A stretch of 64,000 bases of DNA, from positions 62,001-126,000 of the forward strand of contig JAATGV010000008.1 in assembly GCA_015654475.1 (NCBI GenBank), in the 5' to 3' direction. Below, in pieces: positions 24,437 through 37,050 of this stretch. Source of the DNA: Actinomycetales bacterium (lineage in GTDB: Bacteria > Actinomycetota > Actinomycetes > Actinomycetales > Microbacteriaceae). A model generated the notes under the pieces. It had not been told where the DNA came from. It saw only the letters and a program-made list of their open reading frames with translations, and searched no databases. Position 1 is the stretch's first letter; the number at the start of each line of letters is the position of its first letter. The translations under genes were made by a program, and so were the position numbers.

Positions 24437-25639
24437 TTACCGCCGATCTTGGCGGGGGATCCATAGCTCCTGAATGATCATGATCACCGATGCTGCCAAC
24501 GGGATGGCTATTAGTGCGCCGAGGATTCCCATCAAGGTGCCACCGAGCAGGGCAGCAATGACAACGACGATTCCGGGAACCGGCATCGCCCGCTGGACGA
24601 TCTTCGGTGTCAGCAGGTATGCCTCGACCTGCATGTAGATCAGGTAGTAGATGGCGATGGCGATGGCCGTGGCTGGACCGCTCAGCAGCGCAACGACCGT
24701 CACCAGTATCATGCACAAAATACTCCCAATAAGGGGGATCAAGGCCAGCAAGAACACAAGAGGTGCGAGGATCACGGCAAACCGAACGCCGATGATCGAC
24801 ATCGCAATGTATGCGCACACCGAGTTGATGAGCGCGATCATGATCTGGCTGATCATGTAACGCCCGACGTTTTCGCGAACTCGGGTGACGATTCGCATGT
24901 ACCGGGGGCGTCGGGATGCGGAGATCAGGAGCGAGGAGGCTCGCTGGATCCCGTCTAGGGATGCCATGAAGTACAAGGTCAGCACGGTGACGGTGAAGAC
25001 CGCGAAAATGCCGGTCGCGATTCCGGCGCCCACGGTGAACACGCCCCCGGCGATGGTCAGCCATTGCTGCGGGTCGCGGAAGAAAGCCATGACACCTGTC
25101 AGGAGGTCATTGATACTGCCCTGGAACTGTTCGTTCAGCCAGGCGAACCATTCGGTGTCACGAATCTGGTTGATCAGATCTGGTGCCTGCGCGAAGAGCG
25201 CTTGGCCCTCAGCAATCGCGGTCGGCACGATCAGAAGCACAATTCCGGCCGCAACGGCGAGAAAGCCAACGAATACGGTGAGAATGGCGAGGGGCCGGGG
25301 AAACTTGAACTGCACGAGCTTGCTCGTCACCGGTTCTAATCCGATGGCGAGAAACAACGCTGCACCGATATAGGTGATGATCGCGATGCTATTGACCACT
25401 GCTCCGCCGAGGACGAGAGCGGCGAGGACGCCCAGGGTGCCGAGGAGGCCGGTGCTGAACGCATGCTCCGTGGTGATCGGGATGGTCGGACGTGGCCGCG
25501 GGGGAGACGGAACTGTCTCCTCGTCATCGGAGTCGGCGGCCGCCACCTGCTTCACTGCATTTGTGGGAAGACGAGTCGCGCTGCGTGTTGCGTTGGCGAC
25601 ATTGTCACGCGCGGCGCGGACGAAGCTCTTCACGGACAT
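24437..25639 (-). CDS. AI-2E/PerM family membrane transporter
   Basis: The 400-residue protein is an integral membrane protein of the UPF0118/AI-2E exporter family with about eight segments and the usual central amphipathic region. The C-terminal LIPLIGSILCMILV and VQRAMPVPGIVVVIAALLGG carry the conserved proline and glycine pattern. Family members include TqsA (AI-2 export) and Na+/H+ antiporters, and which one applies here is unknown. ATG 25639 has GAGGAG 8 bp upstream, so the upstream in-frame ATG 25657 is rejected. Confidence 0.88.
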   Translation of the reverse strand: MSVKSFVRAARDNVANATRSATRLPTNAVKQVAAADSDDEETVPSPPRPRPTIPITTEHAFSTGLLGTLGVLAALVLGGAVVNSIAIITYIGAALFLAIGLEPVTSKLVQFKFPRPLAILTVFVGFLAVAAGIVLLIVPTAIAEGQALFAQAPDLINQIRDTEWFAWLNEQFQGSINDLLTGVMAFFRDPQQWLTIAGGVFTVGAGIATGIFAVFTVTVLTLYFMASLDGIQRASSLLISASRRPRYMRIVTRVRENVGRYMISQIMIALINSVCAYIAMSIIGVRFAVILAPLVFLLALIPLIGSILCMILVTVVALLSGPATAIAIAIYYLIYMQVEAYLLTPKIVQRAMPVPGIVVVIAALLGGTLMGILGALIAIPLAASVIMIIQELWIPRQDRR

Positions 25640-25802
25640 AGCTGACTCCTCCCCCACGCGATGCCATCACGTGAGAATCTCTATAAGAGTATTATCTGTG
25701 TGATCCCCCCAAGAACAGCTATCGATGGGCAGGGTTTGCGTTTTCTCGACTAAAGTTTCAGGGCTGGTTGATACCGGTTGCGGCGTTAACAAGGAGTTTT
25801 GC

Positions 25803-27515
25803 TTGCGTTTTTTCACATCGATAGTTTTGCTGGTGAGTTCGATAGTTGTCCTCGTCATCGGAATCGCTCAGCAGACCTGGCTGAAGCCGCAACCGACGGT
25901 GACCGAGAGCCTCGCACTTACGGGCAATTCTCCTGCGGTGGTGGTCGGGGGTGATGTGCTGTCTTCCCATGACGGCCCTGTCACCGTGACGGTACGGGCC
26001 CCTGGTGAGATCGCTGCGGGCGTCGCTATCACGAGTGATGTTACGGCCTGGCTGGGCGACGGTGTCGCCGATGTGTTCAGTCGGGATGCGACGTCGTCCG
26101 TTCAGGCGCGCGCGGTCGTGGGAACCGCAGCTGACGTGCCCACGGTTGCCGGTTCCGATTTGTGGACCCAACAGTTCACAGGCTCCGATGACCTTTCATT
26201 CAAATTGACGGTGATCCCGGATGAGTCGCTCATCATTTCTTCGGGTGGGGGAGTAGTCGCCTCATCGGTGACTTTGCTGTGGGCACAAGACACATCGACA
26301 CCGCTTGCGATTCCGTTGCTGCTCATCGGCGGCTTTGCGTTACTCGCCGGTGCCACAATGCTGGCATTCGCGATCCATTACGAACGTCGGGTTGTGTCGC
26401 CGAGACGGAAGTCCAGACGTGGGGCGGGATCGCGAGGTGGCTCCTCACGGCGGGCGGGCACTGCGGTGAAGCGCAAGAGAGGGCGTCGGGCAGCATCGCT
26501 GTCGGTAGCGACCAGCTTGGCGGTGACTCTCGCTTTGACGGGCTGTGTGTCGGATGGGGCGCTCTCATCGTCGTCAAGTAGCGCGGCTCCCGAGGCGAAT
26601 ACGGTTGTGAGCGAGAGTGCACCGCGCCTGACCACAGCACAAGTGAACCGAATAGTCGCCGATATTTCGAAGGTCGCATCCACCGCCGACAAAGAACGCG
26701 ATTCCAAGCTGATCGCTACGCGGTTCGCCGGTCCCGCGCTCGCGATCCGGCTGAAGAACTACGTGATCAGGGGCAAGAACGCCAAGGTTGCTTCACCCAC
26801 GACGATCCCGAATGTTGCCCCGAAGGTCTTCCTACCGCAACTCGATTCGGCGTGGCCCCGCCAGGCGTTTGTGCTGCTCGACGACGAGGGCGCCAAGGAA
26901 CCGCCTATCGCTCTCATGCTTGTGCAAGCCGACGCGCGTTCCAATTACGTTGTTCAGTCTGAGGTTGAGTTGCTCTCTGACATTACTTTTCCTGCGTTGC
27001 CGACGGCCGAGGCCGGCGGAGTCTCGCTGGCGAGTGACACCTCGTTGCTCAGCGTTGCGCCGGCGGCGATCGGAACGGCGTATTCCGATCTCATCGCCAA
27101 TGGCGCATCAAGCCAATACGCTTCACTTTTCACGTCGACGACTGACACCTTTGTGACCGCGACGCAACTCCACGAGGCCAGCATCGCAAAGGACCTTGGC
27201 AAACAGGGCACCGTCAAGTTCTCTCGTACTCAAGATCCTCAGACGGCCGCCCTGTCGATGTCGACTGCGGATTCCGGGGCTATTGTTGCTGTGTTCATGT
27301 TGGACGTCGAAACATCTAAGCCAAAATCCGGCTACGAACTCACGGTGTCAGGCGAGGCGAAAGCGTTGCTCGGCAAGGCGACCACAAGCAAGGCCGTCAC
27401 CACAACGTATGGGGACATGCTGCTGTTCTCCGTGCCGCCTGCAGGGGCAACCACGACGGGAGTGAGCTTGCTTGGCTTTACGTCTGGTCTTGTCGATGTG
27501 AAGGAGGGGTCATAA
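25803..27515 (+). CDS. Membrane protein with an internal lipoprotein-like segment
   Basis: TTG 25803 is preceded by AAGGAG at 25791-25796. The 570-residue product has a membrane segment at about 6-28, an extracytoplasmic domain (~30-165), a second segment at ~165-192 (LAIPLLLIGGFALLAG), a very basic linker, then a segment ending in the lipobox LALTGC at Cys248 and a ~320-residue C-terminal domain. The part from GTG 26466 looks exactly like the start of an independent lipoprotein in the same frame. The function is unknown. It overlaps the YbbN-like gene by one base (TAATG). Confidence 0.75.
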   Translation: MRFFTSIVLLVSSIVVLVIGIAQQTWLKPQPTVTESLALTGNSPAVVVGGDVLSSHDGPVTVTVRAPGEIAAGVAITSDVTAWLGDGVADVFSRDATSSVQARAVVGTAADVPTVAGSDLWTQQFTGSDDLSFKLTVIPDESLIISSGGGVVASSVTLLWAQDTSTPLAIPLLLIGGFALLAGATMLAFAIHYERRVVSPRRKSRRGAGSRGGSSRRAGTAVKRKRGRRAASLSVATSLAVTLALTGCVSDGALSSSSSSAAPEANTVVSESAPRLTTAQVNRIVADISKVASTADKERDSKLIATRFAGPALAIRLKNYVIRGKNAKVASPTTIPNVAPKVFLPQLDSAWPRQAFVLLDDEGAKEPPIALMLVQADARSNYVVQSEVELLSDITFPALPTAEAGGVSLASDTSLLSVAPAAIGTAYSDLIANGASSQYASLFTSTTDTFVTATQLHEASIAKDLGKQGTVKFSRTQDPQTAALSMSTADSGAIVAVFMLDVETSKPKSGYELTVSGEAKALLGKATTSKAVTTTYGDMLLFSVPPAGATTTGVSLLGFTSGLVDVKEGS

Positions 27516-28438
27516 TGGCCGCGGATTACGGTGGAAGCATGCATGGGGCCTTCGACCTTTCGAAACTGAAGGCGAAGGCCGAGGCCTCTGCTTCGGTAGG
27601 CGCCCCGACGGATGTGAGTTACGCGACGGTCGGCACGGACGCGAACTTTGCTGAGCTCATTCAGCTCTCGCAACAGGTGCCTGTGATCGTCGAGTTGTGG
27701 TCGCCTGGGTCCCAACTGAGTGCAACGCTTGCTCCTGTGCTTGAGCGGGTCGTCTCTGAGTTTCGCGGTCGGCTTGTGCTTGCGCGTGTGGATGTGGATG
27801 CAAACCCCCAGCTGGTGCAGGCTTTCCAGGCTCAGAGTGTCCCGATGGTCGTCGCCGTCCTTGGCGGTCGGCCAGCAGCTCTCTTTGATGGCGCGCCTGC
27901 CGAAGAGCAGGTGCGTGAGGCACTCAGCAGCGTTGTGGACGCGGCGGCGCAAATGGGTATTTCGGGAACTGTCGACGGTGTTCCCCGATCCGCCGGCTCG
28001 CCATCGGACGATGCGGCGGCGTCGAGTGCTCCGGAGCCAGCCGAGGCACCGCTTTCACCAGTTCAGCAGGCGGCGTTCGACGCGATTGAGGCGGAAGACT
28101 TCGAGGGCGCGATCGCCATTTATGAGAAGGCCTTGGTTGAGAATCCACGAGATGAGGAGTCGATCGCAGGGCTGGCGAATGCGAAGCTGCTCAAACGTCT
28201 CGAGATCGACCCTGACACTCTGACCGGTATCGAAGGTCAACTCGCTATGGCTGACCACCTTTTTGCCTCCCAGATGTTTGAGGCGGCATTGTCTGGGCTG
28301 CTCGATACCTGGCAAGACGCCACTGCCGAAGAGCGCGAGGTGGTTCGGGAGCGTTTGCTCGAGTACTTCACTCTGCTTGGGTCTGACTCGCCGTTCGTTG
28401 GCCCCGCCCGAGCTCGCCTTGCCTCCCTGCTGTATTAG
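27515..28438 (+). CDS. YbbN-like thioredoxin-fold/TPR co-chaperone
   Basis: The 307-residue cytoplasmic protein has a thioredoxin fold at about residues 25-135 (VIVELWSPGSQLSATLAP, then VLARVDVDANPQLVQAF and VPMVVAVLGGRPAALFDG) and TPR-like helices in the C-terminal half. The redox motif CxxC is replaced by SPGS, so it cannot act as a disulphide reductase. This matches YbbN/CnoX-type holdases that bind unfolded proteins. Ser/Pro/Ala linkers separate the halves. Confidence 0.88.
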   Translation: MAADYGGSMHGAFDLSKLKAKAEASASVGAPTDVSYATVGTDANFAELIQLSQQVPVIVELWSPGSQLSATLAPVLERVVSEFRGRLVLARVDVDANPQLVQAFQAQSVPMVVAVLGGRPAALFDGAPAEEQVREALSSVVDAAAQMGISGTVDGVPRSAGSPSDDAAASSAPEPAEAPLSPVQQAAFDAIEAEDFEGAIAIYEKALVENPRDEESIAGLANAKLLKRLEIDPDTLTGIEGQLAMADHLFASQMFEAALSGLLDTWQDATAEEREVVRERLLEYFTLLGSDSPFVGPARARLASLLY

Positions 28439-28602
28439 GGTGAAATGGGTACTCGTAGCACCTGCGGGTCAGCATATGACGGTCGGATCGCTGGCCGAGA
28501 TATCCAGGTGAGACTAGAACTCGTTCGTTAAGTCCCGCCTGATCTAGGGGAGGCTCGAGGATGACGGTCGTAGACAATCCCGACCGCACGACAACGACAT
28601 GA

Positions 28603-30069
28603 GTGCGGGTTGTGGCAACTCGACTTTTGAGTTCCTTGTCTTTTTCGCTTACGCGTATTCTCCTCGAATGGGCAAACCTCATTCTCGGAATCGCCACGTT
28701 CGCGTTGTATTCGACGTTATCGATGGCGCGGTTCCTCCAAATGGATGCCGGCATCGATCTGGCGATTTTTGGCCAGGCCGTTAAGGCATACTCACACGGT
28801 GGACAGCCCTGGTCACATATCAAGGGCAACTATGGATTCAACCTTCTCGGCGATCACTTTTCGCCCATTGTTGCCCTTGCCGCGCCGCTCTACGCGGTTG
28901 TGCCGCACGCCTGGATCTTGCTGATCCTGCAGGCGGCACTCATCGCAGTGACGACACTGCTCATCGCGAGTCTCGCCCGTCGCCGTTTTGGCACGCTCGC
29001 TGGCGTGTGTGTTGGTGTTATCTACGCGTTAGCGTGGGGAACGCAGGGGCTCGCAATGTTTGATTTCCACGAAGTGGCCTTTGCTTTGCCTCTCGTTGCC
29101 ATGGTCTATCGCTCACTCTATTCAGGGCGCGAGACTGCGGCGGTGCTGTGGAGCCTGCCGCTCATGCTGGTGAAGGAGGACTCTGTCTTTCTCATCCTTG
29201 GTGTTGTCTTGGTCTTGCTCGTTCGGAAGAAGTGGAAGCACGCGATCTGGTTGTTTGTATACGGGGTCGTGAGCTTTCTTGTCATCGTCGCGGTGATCAT
29301 TCCTGAGTTCAGTTACTACGGTGAGTACACGTACTGGGGATCGAGTGCGGCGGGCGGTGGGGCAAACTTTCTCGGTGGGGCGATAAACAGCTTTGCGCAG
29401 AGTTTTACGAGTGGACAGGCATTGCTTCTGCTTTTCGTCTTGTTCGTTCCCACTCTCGGGATCGCGTTACGCTCGCCGCTTGTGCTTGGCATCGTGCCAC
29501 CACTTTTGTCCCGGCTTACGTCCCCGGAATCCAATTATTGGGGAACGAATTTTCACTACAACGCGACCATCACCGTGATCATCGTTGTCGCGTTTATCGA
29601 CGGCATCAGCCGGTTGGGGTGGAGCAAATATCCGCGCCGATTTGCGCTTGTCTTGGCTGCGGGCGTTGTCGCTTCGCTCGTATTGTCGATTTTTGGTCCG
29701 GCAGCCCAATTTGTGAAGAGTACGGCGGCTGCATCGTGCGATGACGAATGCCGTCGGAACATTTCGTATGTACTCACAACACATATTCCAGACGGCGCCC
29801 AGGTGGCTGCTGCAGATACTATTGCCGCATATCTTGTTGACCGCGCCGATGTGTACGGGCTTCATCAGGGAATCGTCGACAGCAGCGGAGCACAGAGCTA
29901 CCCGCTGTATATTGTGGTCGACCGGTTCAATGACCAAGGCTGGCAAGCCCAGTGGGGCAACGACCGATTTCAAGACCCGGACCATGCCGTGTTGGGAGAG
30001 GCTGTGCATTTGGGGGATCAGGGCTTGAAAGACTACGACTACATCGTCATCCAGTCGCTGTATAGGTGA
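28603..30069 (+). CDS. DUF2079 family multi-pass membrane protein
   Basis: The 488-residue protein has about ten membrane segments and the DUF2079 hallmarks ALYSTLSMARFLQMDAGIDL, GDHFSPIVALAAPLY and MFDFHEVAFALPL. The last ~130 residues are soluble and extracytoplasmic, with two cysteines close together (ASCDDECRR). DUF2079 resembles GT-C-type glycosyltransferases, so lipid-linked sugar transfer is a plausible but unproven role. GTG 28603 gives the best N-terminus, though no ribosome-binding site is evident. Confidence 0.82.
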   Translation: MRVVATRLLSSLSFSLTRILLEWANLILGIATFALYSTLSMARFLQMDAGIDLAIFGQAVKAYSHGGQPWSHIKGNYGFNLLGDHFSPIVALAAPLYAVVPHAWILLILQAALIAVTTLLIASLARRRFGTLAGVCVGVIYALAWGTQGLAMFDFHEVAFALPLVAMVYRSLYSGRETAAVLWSLPLMLVKEDSVFLILGVVLVLLVRKKWKHAIWLFVYGVVSFLVIVAVIIPEFSYYGEYTYWGSSAAGGGANFLGGAINSFAQSFTSGQALLLLFVLFVPTLGIALRSPLVLGIVPPLLSRLTSPESNYWGTNFHYNATITVIIVVAFIDGISRLGWSKYPRRFALVLAAGVVASLVLSIFGPAAQFVKSTAAASCDDECRRNISYVLTTHIPDGAQVAAADTIAAYLVDRADVYGLHQGIVDSSGAQSYPLYIVVDRFNDQGWQAQWGNDRFQDPDHAVLGEAVHLGDQGLKDYDYIVIQSLYR

Positions 30070-30096
30070 CGGGCACCCGCGAGTCCCATCAATCGT

Positions 30097-30663
30097 TCAG
30101 CCACGTGCGCGGAAACAATCGGGCTCGTGGTCGTTGACGAGGCCCATTGCTTGGAATGCCGCATACATGGTTGTTGGCCCGACGAAACGGAATCCGCGTT
30201 TTTTTAGCGCCTTGGAGAGCGCGACAGCTTCGTCAGATGTTGTCCGGAAATCGTGGCTCGCCGTCTGCGCCTCGGCAGGGGCAAAAGACCAGACAAACTC
30301 TGACAACCCCTCGGGTATCTCGAGCGCCGCTCGCGCGTTGCCGATTGTGGCTTCGATCTTGGCGCGATTGCGGATGATTCCTGCATCCTGCAGCAAGGCC
30401 TCCACCTGTTCGTCGCCAAACGCGGCCACGGCCTCGATCGAGAAGCCGGCGAACACCTGACGGAACCGCTCACGCTTGCGCAAGATGGTGATCCAACTCA
30501 GCCCTGCCTGGAAACCCTCGAGCGCGATTCTTTCGAAGACCGCATCGTCACCGTGCACAGGATGACCCCACTCCGAGTCGTGATATGTCGCGTAGAGCGG
30601 GTCGCTCGTCGCCCAACCGCATCGGATCGGGGCTGAAGCGTCAACGAGGATGGTGTCTGTCAT
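30097..30663 (-). CDS. tag: DNA-3-methyladenine glycosylase I
   Basis: Tag removes 3-methyladenine from alkylated DNA. The 188-residue protein has the structural zinc ligands RCGW and YHDSEWG at the N-terminus and HEPDCF at the C-terminus. FERIALEGFQAGLSWITIL and KKRGFRFVGPTTMYAA are family signatures. It is single-gene, facing the DUF2079 gene with a 27-bp gap. Confidence 0.96.
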   Translation of the reverse strand: MTDTILVDASAPIRCGWATSDPLYATYHDSEWGHPVHGDDAVFERIALEGFQAGLSWITILRKRERFRQVFAGFSIEAVAAFGDEQVEALLQDAGIIRNRAKIEATIGNARAALEIPEGLSEFVWSFAPAEAQTASHDFRTTSDEAVALSKALKKRGFRFVGPTTMYAAFQAMGLVNDHEPDCFRARG

Positions 30664-30768
30664 GCATTCATTTTTGCAGGTGCCTCAGACAATTCGACAG
30701 TATCGGTCTCTCGATGGGGAAAACTTCGCCAACTCGGGTGTTGTGAAAAAGGGTTGAACACGCTTCGC

Positions 30769-33839
<3,071 letters not shown>

Positions 33840-33841
33840 CG

Positions 33842-35230
33842 GTGACGCTCGTCCAGTTGGTGCAGGCGATCTACCTGATCTCGGCAGTTCTATTTATCTT
33901 GAGCCTTGCGGGTTTGTCGCAACAGACGTCGGCACGTCGTGGCAGCATCGCCGGCATGATCGGCATGGCCCTCGCCCTGATCGCCACGGTGATCCTCAGT
34001 TTGTCCGAGAGTGAGCGGACCCCCATCGTCACCCTCCTGCTCATCGCCATGGCGCTTGGTATTGGCGCGATTGTGGGAACGTGGCGGGCACGCACGATCG
34101 AGATGACTCAGATGCCTGAGATGATCGCGATGTTGCACAGTTTTGTGGGCATTGCCGCCGTCTTGGTCGGCTTCAACTCGTTCATCACCGAGCCGCCAGC
34201 CACCGTGCATCTGATCGAGGTGTTTCTCGGCATCCTGATTGGTGCGGTCACGTTCACCGGATCGATCATCGCCTACCTGAAACTCTCGGCGAAGATCTCC
34301 TCCAAGCCACTCACCTTGCCTGGCCGCAACTGGCTCAACCTCGGTGCGTTGGTTGTGAGCGCCCTGTTGCTCGTGTGGTTCCTCATCTCGGCGTCGTTCA
34401 TTCCACTTGTGCTGATGACCGTGATCGCCCTTGCCTTGGGGCTTCACCTCGTCGCGGCGATCGGTGGCGGCGACATGCCTGTGGTCGTGTCGATGCTCAA
34501 CTCCTATTCTGGCTGGGCTGCTGCTGCCGCTGGCTTTATGCTTGGCAACAACCTGCTCATCGTCACAGGCGCTCTCGTCGGGGCCTCCGGTGCCATCCTG
34601 TCCTACATCATGTGCAAGGCGATGAATCGCAGCTTCATGAGCGTGATTCTTGGCGGGTTCGGCCAGGAGAGCGGCGCGGTTGCTTCCTCTGAGGCTGCCG
34701 ACATGGGCGAATATCACGAGATCCTCGCCCCCGAAGTCGCCGAATTGCTGAAAGAAGCGAAGTCAATCATCATCGCTCCTGGCTACGGCATGGCTGTCGC
34801 CAAGGCACAATATTCGGTTGCCGACCTCGTCTCCAAATTGCGCGCCGACGGGAAAGAAGTTCGGTTCGCGGTTCACCCCGTGGCGGGACGCCTGCCTGGG
34901 CATATGAACGTGCTGCTTGCCGAGGCCAAGGTGCCATATGACATCGTTCTCGAACTCGATGAGATCAACGCTGACTTTGCCAAGACGGATGTCGTGATCG
35001 TGATTGGTGCGAACGATACCGTCAACCCTGCTGCTGAGGATGACCCGAATTCGCCGATTGCCGGCATGCCTGTGCTGAAGGTGTGGGAGGCGAAGCGAGT
35101 GATTGTGAACAAGAGGTCGATGGCATCCGGTTATGCCGGTGTGCAAAATCCGCTGTTCTTCAAGGACAACACCTCGATGCTGTTCGGCGATTCCAAGGAA
35201 GCAATAGACAAGGTGATCGCCGCCCTATAG
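33842..35230 (+). CDS. pntB: NAD(P) transhydrogenase subunit beta
   Basis: The 462-residue beta subunit is intact. About eight membrane segments cover residues 1-270, and the NADP-binding domain III follows with [32 protein letters not shown] and [12 protein letters not shown]. It begins with GTG 2 bp after the pntA frame ends, so it relies on coupled translation. An interrupted pntA would leave it without a partner. Confidence 0.95.
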   Translation: MTLVQLVQAIYLISAVLFILSLAGLSQQTSARRGSIAGMIGMALALIATVILSLSESERTPIVTLLLIAMALGIGAIVGTWRARTIEMTQMPEMIAMLHSFVGIAAVLVGFNSFITEPPATVHLIEVFLGILIGAVTFTGSIIAYLKLSAKISSKPLTLPGRNWLNLGALVVSALLLVWFLISASFIPLVLMTVIALALGLHLVAAIGGGDMPVVVSMLNSYSGWAAAAAGFMLGNNLLIVTGALVGASGAILSYIMCKAMNRSFMSVILGGFGQESGAVASSEAADMGEYHEILAPEVAELLKEAKSIIIAPGYGMAVAKAQYSVADLVSKLRADGKEVRFAVHPVAGRLPGHMNVLLAEAKVPYDIVLELDEINADFAKTDVVIVIGANDTVNPAAEDDPNSPIAGMPVLKVWEAKRVIVNKRSMASGYAGVQNPLFFKDNTSMLFGDSKEAIDKVIAAL

Positions 35231-35309
35231 TGCCGTGGTCGGTAACGTCGAGCCTGGCCGAACGCTGAGCCTGGCCGCTTTGTGAACGAGATGCCTGACG
35301 CAGCGCAGG

Positions 35310-35846
35310 CTAATCGAATTCGACCGCGCAGCAGTTATCGTCCTCAAGGACACGTGCGGCGCTTCGACGAAACCGCACGATGTCTTCGCCGTTGTTTTCG
35401 CTGAAGAAGTCTGCGCGGTGAGAAACCCCGGCGAGTTCTTCGGGAACGACGCGAACAGACTCGACGTCTGGGATGCCGAGGCGGGAGGCCCGCACGATCG
35501 GCGCGGCCTCGATCCAGATCTGCATTCCGACGAGTTCGTGGATGACGTCCACTTCGGCGGCCCTCGCGACGTTGTATACGATCAGGCCGCGGCGCCTGGT
35601 CGGATCGGGGTTTTCTTCGAAATCGGCAATGGCTCTGTGAATCAGTGCGCCGTCGCCTTCGGTAGCGCGCCATTGCCGACTGATGACTGCGAGTTCTGCC
35701 GGTGTCCCGGCGAGCCCGCGTTCGCGGGCTTCCACTTTGAGCAGGCTCGACAGCGATACCGGCGTCCAGCGGCGGCTGGCTGAAAGCGCGCGCACGAGCG
35801 TGGATCTTCCCGATCCAGGCATACCGGCCACTCCGACGATTTGCAT
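35310..35846 (-). CDS. P-loop nucleotide kinase-like protein (dephospho-CoA kinase/adenylate kinase-like)
   Basis: The 178-residue protein has a Walker A GMPGSGRST at residues 8-16, a short lid-like region rich in Arg (NPDPTRRRGLIVYNVARA) and the PASRLG-like motif VRASRLG. The layout resembles dephospho-CoA and other small-molecule kinases, but the substrate is unknown and the true coaE is probably elsewhere. Its start is 45 bp from the inverted repeat at 35892-35977, divergent from glutaminase. Confidence 0.72.
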   Translation of the reverse strand: MQIVGVAGMPGSGRSTLVRALSASRRWTPVSLSSLLKVEARERGLAGTPAELAVISRQWRATEGDGALIHRAIADFEENPDPTRRRGLIVYNVARAAEVDVIHELVGMQIWIEAAPIVRASRLGIPDVESVRVVPEELAGVSHRADFFSENNGEDIVRFRRSAARVLEDDNCCAVEFD

Positions 35847-35891
35847 AGCCTCAGGGTAACCCCCTCGCGGCGCGCAGGCAATGAGTGAACT

Positions 35892-35977
35892 TGGGTTGCT
35901 GCTAACAGAGGAAATGCGGCACCCTCGAGAGAATAGTGCCTTGCCACGTGCGCATTTCCTCTGTTAGCAGCAACCCA
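35892..35977. repeat. Perfect 27-bp inverted repeat with a 32-base loop
   Basis: Positions 35892-35918 and 35951-35977 are exact reverse complements over all 27 bases (core GCTAACAGAGGAAATGCG). The loop is 32 bases. It lies between the starts of the divergent kinase-like gene and glutaminase, so it is not placed as a terminator. There is no T-tract, no clear target duplication and no transposase. A REP/MITE-like element, a cruciform regulatory site or an RNA hairpin are all possible. Confidence 0.9.
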
Positions 35978-36069
35978 GCAAAGTCATTTCGTCGCACGAA
36001 GTCGTACGAAGGAGATGCCTTGCGCCGAATTGCGCCCGTGCTTATAGCGAGGCGCAGTATCCTCGGCCT

Positions 36070-37050
36070 ATGAGTGCTACGTCAAACCAGGAACACGCAA
36101 TCTCTGCCGATACGGTCATGGCCGTCCTTGAGGGCATCCACGCAGAGGTGGCGGAACTCGGCATGGGGGAGGTGGCCAGCTACATTCCTGAGCTCGCCGA
36201 GGTCGATCCTGCGCTGTTCGGCATCGCGGTGTGCTCGGCTGCGGGAAACGTGCGTACAGTCGGCGACGCTGACGTGGAGTTTTCGCTGCAATCTGTCACT
36301 AAGGCCTTCAGCTATGCGTTGGCAATCGAGGACAACGGCCTTGACTTCGTGCTCCAAAGAGTTGGAGCGGAGCCGAGCGGCGAACCATTCAACGCAATTC
36401 GGCTTGATCCAACCGGACGCCCGCCGAATCCAATGGTCAATGCCGGCGCGATAGTGACCACCTCGCTTGTCCATGGAGCCGACGCTCGTGAACGGTTTGA
36501 GCGCATCGCACAGTTTCTTGGAGCCGCCGCGGGGCGTTCGTTGAGCGCAAACGATGCGGTATATCGATCGGAGGTGCTCACTGGAGACCGAAACCGTGCT
36601 CTCGGGTTTCTCATGAGAAGTGCTGAGTCGCTCGTCGCCGACGTCGACGAAACGCTCGACGCCTATTTTCTGCAATGCGCGATTGAGGCTACGGCCCGCG
36701 ACGTGGCCGTCATGGGTGCAACTCTTGCGAATGGGGGAGTGAACCCTGTGACTGGTGTGCGGGTGATGACGGAGCGCACTTGCGAGAACGTCGTGACGGT
36801 GATGGCCAGTTGCGGGATGTATGACTTTTCGGGGGAATGGCTCTTGAGGGTCGGGCTGCCTGCCAAGTCCGGTGTGGGTGGCGGTTTGCTCGCCAGCTCA
36901 CCAGCCGAGTTCGGCATCGGTATCTTCAGCCCGCCCCTGGATGAGAACGGCAATAGCGTTCGAGCGATCGCCGCAGCGCGTGCGTTGGCGGAGCGGTTTG
37001 ACCTCCACATCATGCACCGCGGTGCGCCACGAACTCTGAGCGCGCGTTAG
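36070..37050 (+). CDS. glsA: Glutaminase
   Basis: This beta-lactamase-fold enzyme hydrolyses glutamine to glutamate and ammonia. The catalytic Ser75-x-x-Lys78 pair is in FSLQSVTKAF. Other family blocks are GRPPNPMVNAGAI, NGGVNPVTG, CGMYDFSGEW and LPAKSGVGGG. The 326-residue length is normal. Its stop codon abuts the stop of the next, convergent gene with no spacing. Confidence 0.96.
   Translation: MSATSNQEHAISADTVMAVLEGIHAEVAELGMGEVASYIPELAEVDPALFGIAVCSAAGNVRTVGDADVEFSLQSVTKAFSYALAIEDNGLDFVLQRVGAEPSGEPFNAIRLDPTGRPPNPMVNAGAIVTTSLVHGADARERFERIAQFLGAAAGRSLSANDAVYRSEVLTGDRNRALGFLMRSAESLVADVDETLDAYFLQCAIEATARDVAVMGATLANGGVNPVTGVRVMTERTCENVVTVMASCGMYDFSGEWLLRVGLPAKSGVGGGLLASSPAEFGIGIFSPPLDENGNSVRAIAAARALAERFDLHIMHRGAPRTLSAR

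Noticed and set aside
35892-35977. The 27-bp inverted repeat as a terminator or retron RNA
   Set aside because: It lies between divergent starts, has no T-tract and there is no reverse transcriptase gene nearby.
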